Positions 10,501 through 22,937 of a DNA stretch of 64,000 nt are shown piece after piece (position 1 is the stretch's first letter; every line of letters begins with the position of its first letter). Location: assembly GCA_019914995.1 (NCBI GenBank), contig CM034139.1, forward strand, positions 1,431,001 through 1,495,000, read 5' to 3'. The stretch is from Acanthochlamys bracteata. Its lineage: Eukaryota; Streptophyta; Magnoliopsida; Pandanales; Velloziaceae. The notes under the pieces are model-generated. The model did no database searches and was not told the origin of the DNA. It saw nothing but the letters and a program-made list of their open reading frames with translations. The translations under genes were made by a program, and so were the position numbers.

Positions 10501-13500
10501 AGTTTGAAATTACGGTTGGTGGCATCTTAAGAGTCATCACAAAGCCTAAGCTGAATACGAGTTGTTCAAGAGCCCTAACAAGAGAACAACAAGAACTAAA
10601 TTTTACCATCATGAGAGGTTTTCACTACATTCAAATAACACTATTGCAAATTGATGAGTGCAGAGCTAAAATGACGTATCAGGATAGATAAATAGAAACA
10701 GCATAATAAGTACATTGACATATAAGCTACTTAAATTCAAGAAATTCACCAAGTGAAATGGTGGGGAGAATAAACACCTTTCAGGTTGTTACTGAAAAGA
10801 TTCCATGGTAATCTAATAATATTGTTTTGGAATTGACACATCATACCATAAAACACTTGATAGGTCAATCTCAATCTAGATCGGTGGGATGAAAGCAAGA
10901 TCGGTTGGTCCTCATCTAGGGGGCTAGTTTCAGTCAAAGGCGCAATGGATTTATCAGAGTTGAAAGAATCAGCACTAGACCAGTATGGATCGGCTACGCC
11001 GATCATAACCAATTTTTGTGCTACATCATTCTATAATGACCTACGTATACACAGTAGCTTTCATAGATCACTGAATAGGCATAGAGTTACAGCATGCATA
11101 TGTAAGGACAATAACCGTTACCAGTGATCGACGATCCACCGTAGCAATAACCACACATAGTAGATAAGAAGATTGCAACAAAAACAGTAGAAATAGTATG
11201 AGAAGGATGCGCGGAGATTACCTAATTAATGAATGCAAATTGATTGGCTGCCAATGCAAAAATTGACCACCACAGCTGCGAAGGTGAGAAGCAGGGGAGC
11301 CATATACATCTCACTCTATCTTGTTGTGTCTCTCCTACTATATCTTTCTCTCAATCCTCTGATTCTCTCCCGTATACTCTCTCTCATCTCTAGGTCTTCC
11401 AGTCTCTCTTATTATACATCATTCTCTCTACAAGTAACTTAATATCTCTTTATACTATTAATATTGATTAGTATTCCATAATTAAGTAAATAAATACTAT
11501 TTAATACTTAAATATCTCTCTTATTATTGAAATAATTAAATTTCTCAAATAACTTATATGATATTAAATTTCATCAGATGTAATATTTCAAAATATTTAC
11601 TTATGTAATAGTTTGATTATTTCCACTAATGATTTTAAGTTTAGTTCTTATTACTAGCTTGAACGTATTTAGTATAGTTATAAGAATTGGTATTTTGGGT
11701 ATAGGATGATTGAAACAGAAACGTAAGAATATCTTAGTTGATATATTAATAGGAGAATGGAATTTTAATTGATGCAGCAACTAAACAAGGTGATAAGGAT
11801 ATTTGTGGAGGCACTGCACGGTTAAAACAATATTTAGCCAGAATAGCTAGAAATAAGCTGCATCTGCACAATTTTCCTGTCAAGTTAGAAAGATATAAGG
11901 ATGAGATGAGACAAAGTGGGATGGGCCTATGAGGGATACACGAGGTTTAGTAAGATGGTAGGAGCATAAAGAGTATTATGTATGAGAAGGATACAGAGTG
12001 GATCTAGAAAATTGGAATTGGTTTCGCTGTGAGAATAGAGATGATAAGCGACTCAAGGCCCAAAAAAAGTGGTAGTACAGTGGATTCAAATGTAGGAACT
12101 GGAGTCGGATATATAAGGGCCAATATATAATCTTATGAGAAGTCAGAGATCCAAACAACCTCAAATCAAATCTGCAATGAATGGGTTGAAGGATCCCAAG
12201 CAACATTTGGAAAGGATGATCTAAAATTCTTTTATTATCATCATATTTCATCTTATGTGCAGATAGCCAATATTTTCGTTATAGATAGCTACCTCCCAAG
12301 AGGTCAACATTAAAGTGCCGCCATCTGCAAAGGAACTTGCTAGCCCTTATCTAGGCAAAGAGGATCAAGAGGTACTACAATTTACCTTTACTTATTATGA
12401 ATATCAAGATGAGTTAGGATGCAGTTTAATGTGTGATGGATAGACGACACAAATAGAAGAAGCGTAATAAGTTTCTTGTCTATTGTCAAATGAGAATTTC
12501 GATGATTATAAGACCATAATCTTGGCTCTCCAAACATAGAATTTGAGGACTTTCTCCGTACTATTCTAAATACTATGGTATTCATTGAAACACCACACCC
12601 ATCAAATCAAACAATTCCTAAGAGGAATTAGTTTGAAATCTTCAAAATATCTCATCTTATGGTCTTACCTTTGGTCTTGAGTAATTACTGAAAAAATGTT
12701 TTTTAAAGAAATCATATCATTCCTAGAATACCTTAGCATCTTTTTTCCTTTGTACTTAGTATTCTGCATTAGGTTTCCATACATATTATAACAGTCCATC
12801 CCTGGTATTCTCTATCTAATTTTATTTTGTAACCTACAATGCAAGTCTATGTCATTCCTTTAGCTTCCTACCATTGTCATTCACAAAAAGGAAAATAGAC
12901 AATGTAGAACAGTGGCAACATCTGTCCACAGCTTTTTATATGCACTAGAATCAAAATTTTGAACTCTGACGTATATGAATGGCACCTGAGAGTAAAGGTT
13001 AGTTACCTTCACCATTCAAAAGTATGAACCCAATAACCATGAGCACTGGATGTACCTGCAACAACATTAGAAAAAGAGTTTTAAAATAAAGTAATACCAC
13101 ATTGAACTTATAAAAGATCATCAAGATCACCTATAATAACGACGCATAAAATTATCAATAAAGCAATGTAAACAAACTTTTGAGGAAAAAAGAGAAAAAA
13201 AAAAGAAAAACATTTAGCTTGGTCTTAACACACTATACTACCATAGGAAAAGCCCGTCCTTGAGAGCTAGAGGAGTCACAAATGTTCGCTCTTTGTATTT
13301 TAATCAACCATCTTAACAAATCAGTCTTGTAGCTTTCTTTGATCACCCTTACAAACAATCTCACGAATATTTAAGAAGCCTTACACAATACGAAGAACAA
13401 TTTCATATCAATATCTAATGCTAGAGAGGTTTATATACCATGTACATAAGATCTTTGATGTGTTTGCGCTCTTTCTTAGTAATCATAGGGGTCACGCACA

Positions 13501-16500
13501 GACTAAATTTGAAGTTCTTGTGTTAATAGAGGCATAGTTGAGTTCCAATGCTTCTTTTCCATGTTATAGTTTGTTGACATTTTGGGAGTCATTAATGGCT
13601 GGATCAACTATTTAAGAGAGCTATGTCTCATCAGAGAGTTTTGAAATTATTAACAGAGTTCAGATTTTGAGTTCCGTTTGACCCTAACTCTCTCCTGTAC
13701 TCTGCTCTCTCGATCTCTCCCTTACATTGCTCTGCATTAGCATAGTACTCCAAAATTAGAGGTAAAGAGCATCGCCTTCAATGTCAAAATTTGTACATCT
13801 AATAAGAAGCTTGGTCTCATTTCAAAAAAGAGTTAAAAGGGTCAAACATCATAGTTGTGCTTAAGTGGCACCACTTGGGCATTCCTATGTCAATCAAGTC
13901 CTCCAGAATGTGTGGCAAAGAGATAGGAGTTTAGACCCTATAACACTTCTACTTATTAAAGAGAGTACACAAATAATATTAAGGATATATCAATTTCCTT
14001 CATCCATTGGAGAGAGTCTATGAACCTTATTCTTTACCTAAAAGTCAAAACGCATTAATCAATAACGGCTACTAACATATAACTGTTTGGTTTGACTTCA
14101 AATCTCATAAGACAAAAGATCTACTTGCATAACTAGAAAAATAACTCAATATCCAAGATGTCCTAATATGAAGTAACCTCCAAATTTTATTTGGACACTT
14201 GGATGCTTCAGATGGTACCATTTATTGTATATTAGGATCCTTAGGTAAAGTTATAGGATCCTGGTAAGTTATTTCACTAGGAGAAGGTACCATATATAGC
14301 TTCTATTATTTATTTGGAAGAGTTTAGGTGTCGACCCTTATCATAAATCATATTGAGACATAAATTAGGGATGACTCTTGTTTTCATCTTGTAATTAGTG
14401 GTTTCACTTAATTTGAAGAATGTTGTAACTCAAAATGCTAGATGGGACAAAACTTTGGTAGTTGCGATCTTATTCTATTAAAGGTAAACAAGAAAGTCAA
14501 GAAGTAGATAAACAATAGCAATACTAACTCTAGAAGTGAGTTCTTGGTCCTTTATGCATACTTGATGTCATCACACCCTACCGCATCATTTCAATAATTA
14601 CCTTACTCCCTAATCACCAGTTTTACAACTAAACATACTTTCTTAGAAAAATATATTCTTTTTATCTACAAAGACAAACTCTTTAATATATAAACGTATT
14701 CCACTTTAGAGCATGTGTTACTTCATCCCGGAAGTGGCTTTCTTCCACCAAAAAATCACTTTCCGATAACTTAAAAGTGACTTATGTTTACTTTCACAAA
14801 TTTACTCTCACAAATATATTCTTTTTATGTACAAAGACAAACTCTTTCATATATAAACATATTTTACTTTAGAGCATGTGTTACTTCATCCCAAAAGTGA
14901 CTTTCTTCCACCAAAAAATCACTTTCCAATAACTTAAAGTGACTTACTATGTTTACTTTCACAAATTTACTCTCACAAATTCACTTTCCGATAATACTTC
15001 CTACGAACTCACTCTTCAGAAATTTACTTCCGCGCAAGTAACGTGTCCATTATGTTTCACTATAGATAACGTGTCCAATGTACATCGATCTATCCCATGT
15101 TCACAAACCCGTTGCTTGGCATTTCTCTTGTATCAAATCTCACCTTAGAAACATACTTAAAAGTAAGTTGAAGCCAAATGAGGGGAATGTACTAACACAC
15201 ATTCTAAAGAATATTTAAATGCTCATGACTCAGCACACCAAATGTATTATAACTTTACTCCCAATCAAAATGGATATTCAAATGTATAATGCCCCATGTT
15301 TGTTTCAAGGGCAATTTTAGAAAATGAATTTTTCTTTATTAGATGGGCTAGCAATACTATATTCCAAAAAAACAAGCAATGTGCAAAAGTCCAATCAGAT
15401 TTTGACTTGTACATATTGTTCAATCCACACCGCCCGTTCAAGCTACAATCAATCTTAACCCTAAACAAGTATTCAACCACAACCAATTCGAGCCCAATTT
15501 CAACTCCAACTCTAAATATTTCCTTCCTTTTCCTTTCCTTTTTTCCTTTTCGTTCTTTTTCTTTCTTTCTTCATTCCTCCTTTCTGAATCCACCTCTTCC
15601 TTCTTTCTTTCCCTGTCTTTATTGTTTCTTTCTTCTACCTCATGTTCGTCATGAAGCCTCACAGTTATAGCCACATGTAGATCCACCCGGATTCTTTTTC
15701 TGAGGACGCCGATCACTTTTCTTCTTCCACCGACCTCTTTCTCCTATATTGTTACCTTTGTTGTGCCAGACGGAACTCGCAATCCCGTGCAAACAGGACC
15801 GCATGCTAACTCTACCATAATCACCTACCTTCCCATCAAAATTTCATCAGCTCCTAGTAATCACTATTTCTTCCCTCACAGTCGAGCATTGTTGCAACCG
15901 CATGCTGTTTGCTTTTTCTCCTTCACAGTGAGCTAATTACGATTTTCGTCTTTGCAATCGTGCTATTGCAAGCACGCAATCACTGCCTTAAGCCACCTAT
16001 GTCGTCGTTCACTACCGCTACTTCTTTCACCACAGCCTAAATTTTCTTTTCCTGCTGAATCAATCTCCAATATGCACCACCCTAATTATCCGAAATCTAG
16101 CGAACAAGTGGGTCCCATTTTTCAGGTAACTTTGAATGCATATTTGTAACCGTCGAACACAATGTTAAACCACTTATTTATCCATTTCACCGCAGCACTC
16201 TTTGATTGAGAAATCGAAAAGGTTCGTGACTACAACACAAAGCCGATTAGGAACCAAATCACTCCTTCACCTAAGTAAACTCTAATTTAAACTAGACCTA
16301 GCATTAGTCAAAGGTATTGTCAATTGTTGAACGATGAGTGACAGTGGTAAATGTGATAATGCTATCGAATTATTTATGTATGTGCTCGAAAGGGTGTTAC
16401 ATGCATGATAAGTTTGCTAGTAGCGGTTGTGATGTTCAAATCAAGTTTGTCGCAAGCAAATGTGAGATAATCGTATGTGTATATCTGTTGGGATCGGAAG

Positions 16501-19500
16501 AGAAAGCAAGGCCGAGTAGTTCGGATTGGAGATAACCCGTGGACCTAGGTGATTATCTGAACCCTAGTTAAGGAGTACTCGTGCTTTTCCTTCTTACCTT
16601 ATCTATCTCTATTTTCTACACCTGTAATATTTACTTTGGCCTCTGGCTTACCTTACCATCTCTATTCCATAATTTGACTTGCTCTCTCATGATGCATAAC
16701 AAATGTGTGGCACACACTACCCAAGTATAATGATCATGTATAATAGCATGCATAGTATTCTAAATAATTGAAAATAACTGCCAGTCAAAATATTACTTGA
16801 GTATGACATGATAGACTAGCATTATATGAAAATTAGAAGTATGATGTTTAAGCATGATTTAAGAATGATTTTAAGCAATGCTACTGTATTTTACTTGAAG
16901 GGTATACCAATTACGCTTAGAGACTTGACAATCTTTAAGCACTGTTATATGTATTTATTTATATGCATTTCAGTATACATGGATGCTCACACTATAATGA
17001 GTCATAGGCTAAGTTTCTCTTACTTTTTCTCTTCTCTTCTCTTCTCTCTTCTTTCTATTCTCCCTCTCTTTCTTTCCAATCTAGTAGGTGAGAGGCAGAG
17101 CCCACTTATGGTTATAAACTTACATAGGACCATGTGCATGAGGGAAAAACTACAACTGAGTGTTGAAGCAGGTATATACATTGGAGACTCGATCTCACTT
17201 ATGTCATACTAGCTTGGCATCCTGAGTGGTGTTGATCATTAGTGATTTATTTATACCTTTACCTAGTTATTATTTATTTCACAATTGAATTATTTATCTA
17301 TATTTATTTGTGTATGTTACGAATTACTTTATTATTTATTAAATTATTTTATTTACTTATTAATTTATTTGTTGTGTTTTATTTCAGTAACATCCTTCCT
17401 ATTACGAACTAGGCTGCTACAAGATGATTCAGGACTTAACAGGACTTCTTTTGTTCAATCACGGCACTTAATTGCATGTAGAAAAATAGAAATAAAACAA
17501 CTAGATAATGCCAGTAATCTTAATGGCGCATTTTGTTATTTTTACCTCATTAAGACTGAGCTCACTTTTTTTTTTTTTCTTTGATCTCCCCCGAATAACC
17601 CGAAGGTAAGTATGAGTAAAGCTGATATAGCATCACTATCCGAAACCGCATATTGAGGAATCTTCAACACGTCACGTTTTTCTGCATATAGTCATCGCAG
17701 GGCATGTACTACTTTATCTTATTGTATTATATATTGGGAGTATAAATTCATTGACATTTATAATAGACATGTCCAGCTACCGGTATCTAATAGGTATATA
17801 TGTCTTGTTCGAGTAATTTGAGTCTATTGTCGTTCTTCTGAAAATTAACGAGTTTGTCTGCTGTATGAAATTGTATAGGTTATCCCTTAAGTTTACAAGA
17901 CAAGTTCTACCAAAAATTTTTGAGAATTGACAAAGTGTTGAGTTTTGAGACAAGTGTTGGGTTAGATTTAATAGGCAGAGGCAACTTTGAGCTTTACCTT
18001 AAATTGGTTTAGAACAATTCTGATCATAAACTAGACTTGGGTCGTAACAAAACGCAAGCACCAATCTCCCAAACTTGCTCAATCATGCCAACCTTCTAAA
18101 TAATCGGTCAAGGCTTTCAATCTATCTGTCTTATCAACAGCATGTCAATATATATAACTCACAAAACTCACTATTTGAAGCACTTTTTCTTGGAAACCAA
18201 ATTTGTTCGGACTTCCAACCTTTGCTTATAAGTACTTTCCTTCAAACTCATTTATATAATCATAACAAATTAGACTTTTTTAGTTAACACCATGCACTTT
18301 CATATGCTATGATCACAACCATAAAGGAAATTCTAATTAAGATCCTTCCATATTTCGTCTTTATATTATCAATATGTCCTTTCAATGAAAAATTCTTTCC
18401 TTTTAGAGAAACAATTCCAATTATACACCACCTACATTAAATCTTATTAACTTGGTGCTCTACAAACATGGTATCATTTATTTGCTCAACCAGCTCTTGT
18501 TTGTGTGCCACAACATGCTACAACCATGGTAGAAGATGGTTAAACATCCATGAACTTGGCTTCTCCAAAATGATTCCTTATATACTCTACTACAAGTTTC
18601 TATATTGCTTATATTTTATAACTTCAACCTACATTTCCACGACAAGCTTGCTTTTAAGAATAAAATGCCTCAATCTTCTAAGTTATCACAACTATAATCA
18701 ATTATTACTCTTATCCAACTCATATTCGTCCAATTAGCAATCACCCCGTGCAAACCAAATCCAAGGATGGGATCACTAAACTAAAGTTAGCTTCGAATAC
18801 AATACTTGGAGTCTTATACCTCGTAGTTACACTAGCCAGCTTGCCACATTTAGCATAGATTTAATACACCAAGGTGGAGAAAGCAACAAATAAGGAACGT
18901 ACGTCTTTACAATTAAAACCCAATACGTCGTCCTTAGTGCTATGCGAGCCTTGTATGACTGAGATTAGTTGTAAATGGTTTTTGACATTAAGCACAATAG
19001 AAACGGCTTGATCAATAAATATAGTATATAGCTTCTTGTGAAAGGCTTTCATCATTAGCACTGCATTCAATTTGGGGAAACTTTCAGTCTTGTTGCAAGC
19101 ATACCAAAATCACTTGAAATTTTCACTAGTCCTAGCATATAATTGGTTATAAGTCAAACTCAACCTTGAACACACATTACTTTATAATAATCTGAGTGAG
19201 GAGGTTTTTGTAGAGATGGCAATTGGTCTAGTTTTCATCAAGTTGGGCCAAACAAAACAGACCCAAATTTGACCCATCAACTTAATCGAATCGATCATAT
19301 AAACCCGAATAGTATCCAATCAAGTTGTCCGATCTAGAGTTCCTTTGTTGTGTTTTCCAGACTGTTGAATTCAAACAAGTCATCAACTCATTAATTGTTT
19401 AAAATTTTCAATAAAACTTTTGACCTGCCTGTGGATGTTAAGTTCGCTAATGTTTATTAACTAGAGTGATTTACCGCTTGTTTGCAAGATTATTGGCTTC

Positions 19501-20874
19501 TCTGCCAGCAGTAACAAGTTGCTTGCTTTTGGTGATCATCCTCTTACCGATTTTCTAGTACCACAATGAAGGCTTTACAATATGATATGCTCACACGAAC
19601 TCATATATCCTTTTCCGTCATCCAAGCAAGTCAATTCAAGAATGCCCCTATACAAGCACCTTTTTGCAACTAGTGATTCTACATATCCATTGTTGCTCTC
19701 ATCCACAATCTACGATTCGTCCTTTTAAATGGGAGGCATTTTGCGATGCTAACTATACAGGTTATCAACTTGATCATAAATCAATAATGTTTCATTCTTT
19801 TCTTGATACAAATCCTACCTCTTGGAAAGCCAAAATGCAAGGTGCAATTTCTCGATCTTCAATGGAGGCTAAAAACATTGAGGCGGGCCCATGCTTACTG
19901 AAATTTAATAGTTGTGCACTCTCTTCCGAGCTGCATATACCGCTCAAGGAGACAGCTACTAAGTGTTGCAAGAGCTAAAATTTTGTTGGACATATATGCA
20001 ATAGAATCAAGCCGGACATATTTACATAAGCTTGTTCTTTTTGTTTCTAGTATCTTATCTAATTCTAGTATAGGCCCTTTGTCAAAACATCTTTAAACAA
20101 TAATGGCATTATAATATATCTGAAAGTCTTAATTGCAAGTGGTAAGCAAGTTGAACAAAAACTACAAAAGAACTAAATTGCAATTACATGACAATTGGAA
20201 TTAATGAAAATGATAAAAGCTGACACCAAGCAGAGATAACTATAAAAAGCACCGTAAAAAAGGATGATAACAGCTCGGATGGGTTAGGAAAGGGGAATAA
20301 ATTGAATTTTGTAATAACCATATGCTTAAGCAAATGAAAAAAGAGTCAGTGAAGCTATCGGTTGGATATGTAATTGTTCTCTCATGACTAATGCAATTTT
20401 GCGTTAAAAGAGAGCACCAAAAACCAAGTTCTGCATTTCTGAATCCCTTGCAACACTCTGTAACCACACTATAGAGCAAGCAAACAAACGGTTCCTACGT
20501 GATCAACGTTCTTGAAGAAATGAAGACAATTTAAACAAAACAAAAAAGGAAACAAAAGAAAGAAGCACACAGTGGCATCACTGTAGTTTAATGATAAAAT
20601 TGGTCTATAGTTTAGCATAGTTCATCGCATCACTCTATCTAAGCTTAATTAAGTTGGAAAAAATTAAAATCAGTTCAGAAGATTTTGAGGAAAAAATGAA
20701 AATGAAAAGCAATAGAAAATAGTTAGTTACGTTGAAGATGAGATCCTTGTTATCGGAGACGAGGGCCATCCCGCCGCGAAAACGGATCGCCCAAGTGATC
20801 ACCATCACCGCCACCGCTGTGCCGGTGACACGGATCAAAGGAAAGATCGGAAATTTAACCACCGGGACTGCCAT
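7512..20874 (-). CDS. CYB561: Cytochrome b561 / transmembrane ascorbate ferrireductase, four exons over 13.4 kb
   Basis: Exons on the minus strand are 20874-20731 (MAVPVVKFPIFP...DNKDLIFN), 13055-13007 (49 nt, VHPVLMVIGFILLNGE), 8148-7949 (MLAYKTISGTKN...SFAIQ) and 7844-7512 (WGTGFATYWYPGG... to stop). All borders are GT-AG and phases agree (0, 1, 0), giving 241 residues, the usual length. Family features: six hydrophobic spans, the SLHSWLG motif, WYPGGSRNSRAS and the four haem-ligand histidines, here near residues 50, 83, 117 and 156. Known role of the family: two b haems pass electrons from cytosolic ascorbate across a membrane (tonoplast in several plant members) to monodehydroascorbate or ferric chelates. 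The start is well supported by similarity to the conserved MAVP N-terminus. Introns are about 7.7 kb, 4.9 kb and 104 bp; the two large ones carry transposon remains. All four exons look intact, so the gene is probably functional. The exact paralogue and location are inferred. Confidence 0.93.
8976..9086 (+). mobile_element. LINE 3' tail fragment in CYB561 intron 2
   Basis: About 110 bases match the end of the LINE at 1-589: TATAATCAAACGGAATGGA, GCCGACCCCACTCAAGTGG, AAGCTTAGTT and a short TTG run. It is 5' truncated, as is usual for LINE insertions, and lies antisense to the host gene. Confidence 0.8.
9087..11755. other. CYB561 intron 2 interior, nothing recognised
   Basis: No gene is convincing. 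A minus-strand open stretch at 10746-11012 (IGVADPYWSSADSF...) has no family motif that I know. 11300-11420 is a CT-rich tract (CTCTCTCC repeats). Confidence 0.3.
11756..12600 (+). pseudogene. Decayed hAT transposase fragment (BED finger and DUF659)
   Basis: Plus-strand translation with stops shows GGTARLKQYLAR followed by ...EMRQSGMG, the half of a BED finger usually written GGI.RLKQHLA, and further on VPPSAKELASPYLGKE then LGCSLMCDGWT, which are hallmarks of the DUF659 part of hAT transposases. At least ten stops or shifts interrupt it, and the catalytic RNase-H part and dimerisation domain are missing. It is a dead fragment inside CYB561 intron 2, opposite in orientation to the gene. I found no terminal repeats. 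Confidence 0.7.
13007..13055 (-). CDS. CYB561: CYB561 exon 2 (49-nt microexon)
   Basis: It is read on the minus strand between acceptor TTGCAG and donor GTAACT. It encodes VHPVLMVIGFILLNGE plus one base, supplying the first haem-ligand histidine (HPV) and the start of the second membrane helix. It is isolated by 4.9 kb and 7.7 kb of intron, yet the frame joins exactly to exon 1 (phase 0) and exon 3 (phase 1, completing Ala before MLAYK). Confidence 0.92.
13056..14648. other. CYB561 intron 1, proximal part, nothing recognised
   Basis: Only low-complexity A-rich sequence (about 13180-13210) and unassigned intron sequence are visible. Confidence 0.3.
14649..14980 (+). repeat. Two-copy tandem repeat of about 163-165 bp
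   Basis: AAATATATTCTTTTTAT begins copies at 14649 and 14812. Both continue with ACAAAGACAAACTCTTT, GAGCATGTGTTACTTCATCC and CTTCCACCAAAAAATCAC, and end with GTTTACTTTCACAAATTTAC (14786 and 14951). Copies differ at a few percent of positions. It lies inside CYB561 intron 1. Confidence 0.8.
15283..17990 (+). mobile_element. Degenerate long LTR related to the solo LTR at 45375-48080
   Basis: The same order of landmarks as in the 45375 LTR can be followed. These are TTTTTCTTTATT near the start, a long CT-rich tract (15520-15650, 17030-17080), the phrase CAGGACTTA (17431), TTAATGGCGCATTTTGTTATTTTTACCTCATTAAGACT.AGCTCA (17519 onward, split here), TTTGATCTCCCCC and CTACCGGTA, then AAAAATTTTTG near the end. 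Divergence is high and the exact ends are uncertain. Its length (about 2.7 kb) also matches. The open frame at 15438-15716 is antisense to the CT tract and is not a gene. Confidence 0.6.
18000..19550. other. CYB561 intron 1, unassigned sequence
   Basis: No family is certain. Part of it (18060-18760) may belong to the Copia remnant that follows. A TAGAGATGGCAATTGG phrase at 19213 resembles a hAT end, but no partner end was found. Confidence 0.3.
19556..19978 (+). pseudogene. Copia retrotransposon remnant (end of reverse transcriptase and RNase H)
   Basis: Translation gives ALQYDMLTRTHISFSV and ASQFKNAP, decayed forms of the Copia LQYLT.TRPDISF and QFM..P block. A shift leads to WEAFCDANYTGY, FLDTNPTSWKAK and ISRSSMEAKNIEA, matching the Copia RNase H signature (CDADWAG... 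SWKSKKQ.T.SRSS.EAEY.A). One catalytic aspartate region (CDAN) is readable. No LTRs were located next to it. It is dead, lies in CYB561 intron 1 and is antisense to the gene. Confidence 0.75.
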
Positions 20875-22030
20875 CTCCGATCAAGAAAAAGAAAAGGATC
20901 TGGAACCTATTCGACAGAATTCCCCAGTCTGAGAGAGATATGATTTGATCGGCGGTGGCGTTTGACTTCCGTTTGTTTACCTGTTTGGAAAGATAAAAGG
21001 ACGTATTTTTAATTATATAGAGAGATATTATGAAATTGAATTTGATAAAAAATATAATTTAATATATTTTTAAAAATAAAAATATATATTTTTAAAATGA
21101 TAAAAATAAAATTTAATAAAGAGTTTAATTTAGAGTATTAATTAAAACATATGAAATAAATTTAAAAATGAATTTAATAAAATAAAATTTTATGTAAACA
21201 TAAAAATTATAGTAATAACTATAATATAATTAGATTCAAATTTTAGAAAAAAATAATTTTGTTTGTAAAATTGAAATATGTGCTAAATCAAAATAAGAGA
21301 ACTTCTTCCTGTGGAGAATAATATCGAACAGAATTCCACTTTACGGCCCTTTTGTTAGTGAAGTTTACGATGTAGTAATCATATTACAGGAAAACGAAAT
21401 TAACATATTGCTGACTTTAGAACAGCTAACAGCAATTATTGCTGACTTCAGAAAGGCCAAAAATAAAATTTCGTAATGCTTTAAAAATACTGAAATTCGG
21501 GTGCTATTGGGCAGAACAGTTTATACGATTTTTTCATTTCGTCTCAGCTTATAGTATTAATAACTTTTTTACAATATTTTAAGAATTTTTAATTTAGAAT
21601 GTATATATAATTATATTTTTTAAAATTTTTATATGTATAATATTTATTATTTTTATAAGAAATTAGCTCATTTTTAAAAAATTATTAAATAAGTTTTTTT
21701 TTAATGTTTTATTTTAAGCAATCTCGAACAACTACGGAGGTAATCTCAAAATTTGGTCAATTTCAAAATAATTTTTTAATAATTTTAAGTACCTATTATT
21801 TGAGGTTTTTAAAATGGTTGTTTATGAAATGTTTTTGAGCTCTAGTTAGAAAGACTTATTTCTAGTTTTGGCATATTCGAAAATGATCATTCTTTATATT
21901 CGGAATCAAAATCGGCCCGGATTTACAAATGAACTGTCTATGCAAGCGATCCACTTCGACCTGATATTTTTTGAATGGACTCGGCGACCCGCCAGTGACT
22001 CTCTATTATCACTTCTTTATCATAATCATC
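20875..22030. other. CYB561 upstream region and AT-rich intergenic sequence
   Basis: The first about 100 bases beyond 20874 are purine-rich and would be the 5' UTR and promoter of the minus-strand CYB561. 21000-21800 is very AT-rich with no coding signal. No TATA element can be assigned with confidence. Confidence 0.4.
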
Positions 22031-22234
22031 CTTATTATAACAATAACTATATCTATCCAAACACTTCAAATCATGATTCTCCTTATTATAACACTAGTCG
22101 TACTTATCCAAACACTTCATATTATAATCCTCTTTATTATAATATAACCCTACCTACCCTAACACTTCACATCTTCATCCTCCTTATTATAACACTAGCC
22201 TTACCTATTCTAACACTTCATCACCTATACAATA
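22031..22234 (+). repeat. 51-bp coding-type minisatellite, four copies (Tyr/Asn-rich)
   Basis: Copies begin near 22031, 22082, 22133 and 22184. Each has TTATTATAAC...CTATCCAAACACTTCA or a close variant. The frame of the first copies gives PYYNTSRTYPNTSYYNP, 17 residues per unit; a one-base slip after the third unit changes the frame. The Tyr/Asn/Gln-rich composition resembles the leader of the short LTR elements at 23450 and 40100-40450, so this may be a gag-like remnant. Confidence 0.7.
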
Positions 22235-22654
22235 GCATCCTAATATTCCTACAATAACAAAATACTATCCTATCTTTTATGACCCTACATCTCTGTATCT
22301 ATAATCTTCAAACACCAATACCTACAAGCTATCAAACACTAGCAACCCCTACTTACCCTATTAGCTCAGCAGCATCATCTTATTATTTTGTTTATCTTAT
22401 TTATTTTGTCTCTAATGACACATTACTATCCCCTACAACAGTCACTACCACAAAAATCTTTTAATATGAAGTTTTCACAAAATTTTTCAGCCACTCCCTC
22501 TACCACCACCATCGAACCCAAACAACCATCTCCACCAAGAGAGTCTAGCGTCCAAGAGCAGCTCGACATCTTGACGGAGAAACTCAACCTACGCTCCGAA
22601 GTTGTTCTTAGGATGCAAAGAACCGGCACCATTGATAAAATCTACAAAAATTAA
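22235..22654 (+). pseudogene. Gag-like remnant following the minisatellite
   Basis: The frame ending at 22654 reads MKFSQNFSATPSTTTIEPKQ then SSVQEQLDILTEKLNLRSE, a low-complexity linker followed by a short coiled-coil-like segment. A similar order (Tyr/Gln-rich, then QDKIDVLNRL...) is seen on the minus strand in the short LTR element at 39122-40882. I infer a fragment of the same kind of element. No LTR is attached directly. Confidence 0.4.
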
Positions 22655-22679
22655 GCACCCACTCAACCATAGGTATTAA

Positions 22680-22937
22680 GGGGGTGTTTGGTAGTGCTTA
22701 TGAAATGGAGCTTTTCTAGAATGAAGGGTATTTTTGTCCTTTTTGAAAAACGAGCTATATTTTTTTTACTTCCGAAAAAATATTAAAAATATGTAATAAA
22801 AAGATCTCACTTCGTAGAATTTTTTACACTTTCTAAATTTTTAAATATATTTTTATATATTTATAAAATATGTATTGAAAAACGTAAAATGAAAAATTGA
22901 AAAAGAATATTGGGGAAAAGCAATCCCAAACACCTCC
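22680..22937 (+). mobile_element. Tourist-like MITE, copy B (258 bp)
   Basis: The ends GGGGGTGTTTGG and CCAAACACCTCC form a 12-bp terminal inverted repeat with one mismatch. TAA is duplicated on both sides (22677-22679 and 22938-22940). The interior AATAAAAAGATCTCACT is shared with copies C and D. This is the best preserved of the four copies. Confidence 0.85.

Noticed and set aside
15438-15716. Minus-strand frame rich in Glu, Arg and Lys
   Set aside because: It is antisense to a CT-rich tract of a degenerate LTR; the composition is a by-product of the repeat.
19213-19300. Possible hAT end (TAGAGATGGCAATTGG)
   Set aside because: No second end or 8-bp duplication was found nearby.
21868-22257. 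129-codon open frame as a host gene
   Set aside because: Most of it is the 51-bp minisatellite, the frame slips within it and no start context or domain supports a gene.
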